Origin: an uncultured Oribacterium sp.
GTDB taxonomy: Bacteria; Bacillota; Clostridia; Lachnospirales; Lachnospiraceae
Direction: 5' to 3'
Assembly (NCBI GenBank): GCA_946413525.1
Contig: CAMKKZ010000035.1
Location: 1-38,498 of the forward strand
DNA length: 38,498 nucleotides
Positions 34,126 to 38,498 of the stretch are shown here, one piece after another (position 1 is the stretch's first letter; each line of letters opens with the position of its first letter). Below the pieces are notes generated by a model. The model was not told the DNA's origin. It saw only the letters and a list, made by a program, of their open reading frames with translations, and did no database searches. A program made the translations under genes and the position numbers.

Positions 34126-34452
34126 AACAAATCCTCCTTTATTGGCAGGGCGGGGATCCGCCCGCTCTGATTATATGAAATACCGAAGCGCTTTCGGCAT
34201 AATTTCTTTTCTCCCCGGGTAGAGCGGGGCTCGGCCGCTCTGATTTTGTAACAAAACGATCCGGCCCCGCATCAGGCAGGCTCCGTTATTAAAGCAGGTT
34301 TTGGCCGCCTGCAGGACCATGGACACAATAACAGATTATGCGGGTCAAGGGCTCGCACTACGGAGTTTTGACCGACTACAGGATCATGGACACAAGGGCA
34401 GATCATGCGGGTCAAGAGCTCTCACTACGGAGTTTTGGCCGCCTACAGAACC
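34126..34452. repeat. Array of hairpin repeat units between hydratase and carrier genes
   Basis: At least four units. The one next to the hydratase has CAGAGCGG/CCGCCCTG on the gene strand followed by AAAGGAGG; another has a perfect AGAGCGG (34221-34227)/CCGCTCT (34235-34241); another GCAGG (34294-34298)/CCTGC (34308-34312). Two roughly 65-bp copies of GCGGGTCAAGNGCTC...GGAGTTTTG follow to 34450. The last overlaps the 3' end of the carrier gene. No gene is seen. Confidence 0.7.
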
Positions 34453-35756
34453 ATGGACACAATAAGATTGTAAACCGCGCAAATGCCGACGTTAATTGGC
34501 ACCGCGATAAAAAGCAAACGGTTAAACAGCGCGTTTCTCTCTTCATCCGAACCGGCAGAGCCGAGGATCAGGGATCCGCCCGATGAAAACGGGCTGATTG
34601 CGCTGGACTGAGCGCCAAGTACCGTGCAAGCGAATAATGCGGCCGCCGAAAGCCCCGTGGTGGCTGAAAGCCCGGGTATCAGTGGGAAAAGGGCCGGACA
34701 GACCACGCCCGTCGTGGAACTGAAGAAGCTCATGATCGCGCCGACAATTGAGAAGGCCAGAGGGATGAAGAATACAGGGACATTTCCTCCAATCCAGTTG
34801 GAAAGCATTTCGATGGTGCCCGCTTCCACCGCGACAGAGATCAGCATGCCCGCGCCGGCAATCATCAGGATGGTATTCCACGGAACCTTCGCAATAATTT
34901 CCTTCTGCGGAGCAAGCTTCATAAGAAGGGCAGCGACGGCAAAAACGATGGCGACCAGGCCGACATCAATCTTTCCGGCAACATTACTGATAAAAGCAAC
35001 TTTCGGAAGGATCAGCTTCAGGACCGGGAACACCAGGACAACCGCCATCATGAGCATAATGAGGTAAAGAGTGGATTTCTGAACAGGGGTATACGCATCG
35101 GGCTTTTCAAATTTTGCTCCTTTTCCGATATTCCGGTTTGACTTGAATCCGAAACGGAAGAAGGAAATTACAATGAGGGAGGAAAGAACGGCAAGCCCGA
35201 ACATGGTAAGGCAGGAGCTGAAGGAATCAATCGGGACAAGCTCCGGCGTCCCCTCGTAAGCGGTATCCATAAGCCCGCGAAAGACCACGCCAAGAGCGGC
35301 TGTAGGGAAATTTCCTCCGGCCAATGCACCACAGTTGATGGCAACGGCGCCGGTCAGCTTGTCCATATTCGCTTCCTCGCAGATCAGCATGGTAATCGGA
35401 GCCAGAAAGGCAAGAACCGTGAAATATGCCGCGCCCATGACCGAAAGAATTACCGCGACGAAAAAAAGCGCGTAAGGAAGAAGTCCCGGAAAGCTGCGGC
35501 AGGCATACAGGAGGCTTCTGGAGATTTTTTCCAGTGTTCCGTTCGCCGCCGCCACATTATAAAACAGGGAAACCGCAAGAATCACAAACATTGTGTTGGT
35601 CGGCCAAAAGCCGATCAGCTCCTTTGGCTTCATTCCCATGGCAAAGCAGCCGATGGCGTAAGCAAACACGATACAAAAAAAGCCTGTATTTATTTTTGTT
35701 TTATATCCAAGAAAGACGGCAAGCGCGATAGAGAAAATTATAATGGCACTTAACAT
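34443..35756 (-). CDS. MatC/SLC13-like organic anion carrier
   Basis: A 437-aa, very hydrophobic protein with about 11-12 membrane segments and internal symmetry typical of the ion-transporter superfamily. The N-terminal half (GFFCIVFAYAIGCFAMGMKP, FWPTNTMFVILAVSLFYN) resembles the dicarboxylate carrier MatC domain; GALAGGNFPTAALGVVF and GAQSSAISPFSSGGSL look like the paired substrate-binding hairpins. It probably imports a di- or tricarboxylate with cations. The gene sits between a DUF6282-type protein and an aconitase-like hydratase on the same strand. AAAGGAAG precedes the ATG. Exact substrate unknown. Confidence 0.87.
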   Translation of the reverse strand: MLSAIIIFSIALAVFLGYKTKINTGFFCIVFAYAIGCFAMGMKPKELIGFWPTNTMFVILAVSLFYNVAAANGTLEKISRSLLYACRSFPGLLPYALFFVAVILSVMGAAYFTVLAFLAPITMLICEEANMDKLTGAVAINCGALAGGNFPTAALGVVFRGLMDTAYEGTPELVPIDSFSSCLTMFGLAVLSSLIVISFFRFGFKSNRNIGKGAKFEKPDAYTPVQKSTLYLIMLMMAVVLVFPVLKLILPKVAFISNVAGKIDVGLVAIVFAVAALLMKLAPQKEIIAKVPWNTILMIAGAGMLISVAVEAGTIEMLSNWIGGNVPVFFIPLAFSIVGAIMSFFSSTTGVVCPALFPLIPGLSATTGLSAAALFACTVLGAQSSAISPFSSGGSLILGSAGSDEERNALFNRLLFIAVPINVGICAVYNLIVSMVL

Positions 35757-35811
35757 TTTTTACTTCCTTTCCCTTACTTCAATGTTTCATTAAACGCAAC
35801 TGTTTATACAA

Positions 35812-36042
35812 CCAGGCCTGGGAAGCCGGGCCGGGGGTTCTTCAGTCGAGTCCCAAAAGACGAGCCGGGGTTCTTCAGTCGAGTCCTAACAGCCGGGCCG
35901 GGGAGCTTCAATCGAGTCCCGGAAGACGGGCCGGAAGCTCCTCCGTCGAACCCAACAGCCGGGCCGGGGGTTCCTCCGTCGAACCCATCAGCCAGGGCGG
36001 GGGGGCTTCAATCCAGCCCCAAAAGCCGGGACGGAAGCTCCC
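35812..36042 (-). repeat. 33-bp tandem repeats copying the 3' end of the DUF6282 gene
   Basis: Downstream of and including the last codons of the DUF6282 gene, about six to seven units of 33 bp follow head to tail. Each unit resembles the coding end for ELPSRLLGLD plus stop, for example CTTCCGGCCCG then GGACTCGATTGAAG. Since 33 bp is 11 codons the frame is kept, and in three units the stop codon is also kept. Two units have GGA in place of TGA. Confidence 0.85.
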
Positions 36043-36874
36043 GGCTCATATAGGAAATATGTTCAATCGGAACCCCATTATCCGCCATATACTGCAGATA
36101 CTCTTCGTCCGCAAGCTCCCAATTCGGATTTTCCACCTGGCCGCCATCGGTACTGATCAGGATGTTTTTGTACCCTATTTTCTGAATGGCTTCCAGATTC
36201 TGAGGAAGATTACTCAAATATCCGTGCCCTGCCCCGACGCCTTTGTTCTGGGCATAGCACCTTTCCAGTATAACGTCGTACTTCCTGACGATTTCCTCCT
36301 GCTCCTCCATTGACATATCCACGATCCACCACTCCGGATGAGTGACGACGATCTTTTTCACTCCATACTCTCTCGCCGCCTTCACAAGCACAAAGATTTC
36401 ATCTGCGGAAATATGCCCGGTTCCGAGAACAGCGTCATATTTGTTAACAAGGTCAAAAATCGGATACATTTCCGGAACCACGGCTCCGTCCTTAACCACC
36501 TCCACGCAATCCTCCACCGGCTTCCCCAGCTTCCGAAGGTGATTGTGTGCCGACTGGGTCGGAAGCCAGACGACCTTTGCTCCGAGCTTCAGCGCGTTTT
36601 CGGCAGCGACGGGATTTAATCCTCCGACACAGCGGTTCAGCACAACGGAGCCGAACATGGTAAAGCTGTTTTCACCATGAACGATACGGTTGTACTGATT
36701 TACCAGGTAAGCCCGTTCCGCCGTGCTCCCCAAATGTGTTTTAATGACGACCGCCCTGGCGCCGACACGGACGGCTGCGTCACACAACTGGAAGTCATCA
36801 TATTTTCTGTTCCGTAAATCCGGATTCGTGTGTACATGCATGTCGATGACTCCGTTCATAGAAATTTTTGGCAT
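36008..36874 (-). CDS. DUF6282-type amidohydrolase-like protein
   Basis: A 288-aa TIM-barrel metal-dependent hydrolase-like protein. The N-terminal metal motif is DMHVHTNPD; then IKTHLGST, a GTGHISADE segment, VTHPEWW and ISTDGGQ towards the C-terminus could supply further metal ligands. The family is known only as a domain of unknown function. The start at 36874 has GGAGAG eight bases upstream; a longer open frame to 37210 overlaps the divergent LysR gene and is rejected. It is first in the probable operon with the carrier and the hydratase, so it may act on the imported acid or a derivative. Confidence 0.85.
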   Translation of the reverse strand: MPKISMNGVIDMHVHTNPDLRNRKYDDFQLCDAAVRVGARAVVIKTHLGSTAERAYLVNQYNRIVHGENSFTMFGSVVLNRCVGGLNPVAAENALKLGAKVVWLPTQSAHNHLRKLGKPVEDCVEVVKDGAVVPEMYPIFDLVNKYDAVLGTGHISADEIFVLVKAAREYGVKKIVVTHPEWWIVDMSMEEQEEIVRKYDVILERCYAQNKGVGAGHGYLSNLPQNLEAIQKIGYKNILISTDGGQVENPNWELADEEYLQYMADNGVPIEHISYMSRELPSRLLGLD

Positions 36875-36940
36875 TTGCACTCTCCTTTCCCTCCCCTTGT
36901 GGGGCTTGTTAATTATGTGAATGGAGAATATAATAAAGAC

Positions 36941-36958
36941 AGTGATTCCGGAATGATG
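36941..36958. promoter_or_regulatory. Candidate LysR operator in the divergent intergenic region
   Basis: ATTCCGGAAT (36945-36954) is a perfect 10-bp palindrome, with near-symmetric flanks, midway in the 190-bp gap between the divergent DUF6282 and LysR genes. LysR proteins usually bind such dyads next to the promoters they control. No direct evidence beyond position and symmetry. Confidence 0.4.
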
Positions 36959-37064
36959 AATTATCGATGAAGCTGTTCGCTTTTTTCGATAAGAGCAAGA
37001 CATGAACTGATATACCGGAAGAACAGACAGGAAACGTTCTGACACGGAAGGGAAGGAAAGGAAG

Positions 37065-37976
37065 ATGGATCTGAGAGATTTCGAATATCTGCTTGCCCTT
37101 GCCAGTGAAGGCAGTATTTCAAAAGCAGCGGAACGTCTGTATCTGGCACAATCCAGCTTAAGCCAGTTTTTGAGCCAGTATGAGCATGATCTGGGAGTCC
37201 GTCTGTTCAAACGTACCTCCAGGGGGATTCATCTCACCTCAAACGGCGAAATATATATGGAGCATCTGAAAAGAATTACCCTGGATTATCAAAGAGCTCA
37301 GAATGAATTGTGGGATAATGAAAAGATGAAGGGCGGAAGGGTTTCTTTGGGAATCAGCTCTTTTCGTGGGGAGCGCATGCTTCCAAAGATACTCCATCGG
37401 TTTTACCGATATTACCCGGGCGTAAAAGTCGATGTCTATGAAGAGAACAGTCTGAAATTGGAAGAGCTGCTGCTGGATGGCGAAATCGACCTTGCGGTGA
37501 TTGCCCTGCCGACAACAAAGTTGAAACACCAGGTTGATTTCCTGACCCGGGATGAAGTATATATTATCGCCCCGAAATATCATCCCATCATGCAAAAGGC
37601 CCATTACAAGGAAGGGGGCCGGGGAGTCTGGATCGACCTCAGGGATGTTGTGGCCTTTGACCTGATCCTCAGTTATTATGATACAATTCTGGGAACCATA
37701 AGCCGAAGATTGCTGGAAGAAAAAAAATTGAAGTATCACGCATTGCACGACAATATCACGGCGCAAATGGCGATATCTATGACAAAAGAAGGCCTTGGGC
37801 TGGCGTTCACCTACGCGTCAACGACGCCTCCGGGCAATGAATACGAACTGCTGAGCATAGGAGAAGAAGGTGTTTTTCTGAATCTGGGAGTCGCATTCCC
37901 ATCAAAGGAATATCACTCGGAAGCATCCAGGCGCATGGAAGACGTCATCCGCGAGGTTTACAGGGAAATCAAATAA
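37065..37976 (+). CDS. LysR-family transcriptional regulator
   Basis: A 303-aa regulator. The N-terminal winged helix is complete: FEYLLALASEGSISKAAERLYLAQSSLSQFLSQYEHDLGVRLFKR. The C-terminal two-lobed effector domain starts near residue 90 (GRVSLGISSFRGERMLPKIL) and includes EIDLAVIALPT. GGAAAGGAAG precedes the ATG. It is transcribed divergently from the organic-acid cluster, the classic arrangement for a LysR regulator that activates its neighbours in response to a pathway metabolite. A strong terminator follows. Confidence 0.95.
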   Translation: MDLRDFEYLLALASEGSISKAAERLYLAQSSLSQFLSQYEHDLGVRLFKRTSRGIHLTSNGEIYMEHLKRITLDYQRAQNELWDNEKMKGGRVSLGISSFRGERMLPKILHRFYRYYPGVKVDVYEENSLKLEELLLDGEIDLAVIALPTTKLKHQVDFLTRDEVYIIAPKYHPIMQKAHYKEGGRGVWIDLRDVVAFDLILSYYDTILGTISRRLLEEKKLKYHALHDNITAQMAISMTKEGLGLAFTYASTTPPGNEYELLSIGEEGVFLNLGVAFPSKEYHSEASRRMEDVIREVYREIK

Positions 37977-37980
37977 AATA

Positions 37981-38033
37981 AAACGGAGGACGGTTCTATT
38001 TCCAGTTTTGGAACAAAGAACCGTCCTCCGTTT
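37981..38033 (+). terminator. Strong terminator after LysR gene
   Basis: AAACGGAGGACGGTTCT (37981-37997) and its perfect inverse (38017-38033) form a 17-bp stem with a 19-base loop, four bases after the stop codon. The A and T ends allow action in both directions. Confidence 0.8.
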
Positions 38034-38101
38034 CAACATTCCTTGATTCTTTCCATTTCTTTCTGTTTGTCCATGTAATATATATGATTCAGCGGTCAAA
38101 A

Positions 38102-38310
38102 GCCTGCTTACACGGCAGGCTTGCTTGCCGGTGGAGGCAAGGCTCTGGACCGCCCCCCGATATGAGCCGATTTGCCCCGCAGGCGGTTCGCTATGTCAGA
38201 ATTCAGAGCGGCAAAAACTCACTCTGATAGATGAGCCTATTTGCCCCGCAAGCGGTTCGCTATGTCAGAATTCAGAGCGGCCAAATCCCACTCTGATAGA
38301 TGAGCATGTA
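38102..38310 (+). repeat. Hairpin plus two tandem 72-bp repeat units
   Basis: An AGCCTGC/GCAGGCT hairpin (38102-38122) is followed by two units of about 72 bp starting near 38162 and 38234, both containing CGGTTCGCTATGTCAGAATT, then CAGAGCGG and CACTCTGATAGATGAG. They are the same family as the unit in nagA and the gene leaders. A 90-codon frame across them (38125-38394) is translated repeat, not a gene. From 38310 to the end nothing is recognisable. Confidence 0.8.
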
Positions 38311-38498
38311 GTGGGGGAGGGGCCCCACGAAATGCGAATATCGGTCCAGATTGTGGAAGCGCGAAGCGCGGAACAATCCTGGAATCACTTTTGACGGACA
38401 AATCCTGCTGACAAAAGCAGAAGCACGCACAGCTGACCGTTAGCTCATCATCAGGAATGTCCGGGGCAGGCTGGTCATAAAGCTGAATGACAGGGCGA

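Noticed and set aside
36875..37210. 112-residue N-terminal extension of the DUF6282-type protein
   Set aside because: It overlaps the divergent LysR gene, lacks a ribosome binding site, and the metal motif expected near the N-terminus follows the ATG at 36874.
1..38498. tRNA genes, replication origin or integrase attachment sites
   Set aside because: No cloverleaf with a T-loop GTTCRA pattern, no DnaA-box cluster and no integrase gene was found by eye.

Overview
The window looks like chromosomal DNA of an anaerobic Clostridia bacterium, most likely Lachnospiraceae. The evidence is a class III fructose-1,6-bisphosphatase, a pyrophosphate-type phosphofructokinase, GlgB next to a GH13 amylase, strong AGGAGG-type ribosome binding sites, and multi-copy AAA-ATPase/PD-(D/E)XK and Rpn-type genes typical of that family. 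Genus cannot be fixed from sequence alone. Nearly all genes lie on the minus strand; only two broken genes, a transposase relic and a LysR regulator lie on the plus strand.

Layout. 1-330: two tandem consensus promoters on the minus strand with a leader like that of an rRNA operon, whose 16S gene would lie just off the left edge. 977-6158: fbp and ftsH. 6642-15831: two giant tandem paralogs (1435 and 1476 aa), each with a predicted serine alpha/beta-hydrolase domain, long helical regions and an Asn-rich linker; this is the least understood and most interesting gene content. 16202-18226: a graveyard of broken mobile or nuclease genes and a 168-bp inverted repeat. 18223-24280: pfp, an orphan ABC ATPase, glgB and an amylase (central carbon and glycogen metabolism). 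24696-29184: aminotransferase, Lrp/AsnC regulator, glycosyltransferase and nagA. 29374-31041: an intact AAA-ATPase/PD-(D/E)XK gene. 31822-36874: aconitase-like hydratase, MatC/SLC13-like carrier and DUF6282-type protein, transcribed divergently from a LysR regulator (37065-37976). This reads as a regulated organic-acid catabolic cluster.

The intergenic DNA is unusually rich in small repeats. (1) Four copies of a 164-bp MITE have 18-bp terminal inverted repeats starting GTAAC; three of the four have perfect 8-bp target duplications, and one copy supplies a gene's stop codon. GTAA ends and 8-bp duplications match IS66-family chemistry. (2) A roughly 70-80 bp hairpin repeat family, in single or tandem units, ends in an SD-like sequence and forms the leader of at least four genes; one unit carries the glgB stop codon and one is inserted in frame in nagA. 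Its stem covaries between copies. (3) Two multi-hairpin elements share a conserved core, one of them present as a 168-bp inverted repeat around a transposase relic. (4) Several tandem arrays occur: 33-bp duplications of the 3' end of the DUF6282 gene, six 17-bp repeats after the hydratase, 36-bp repeats in one giant paralog, and 11-bp repeats before fbp. Together these repeats shape start, stop and leader sequences across the window.
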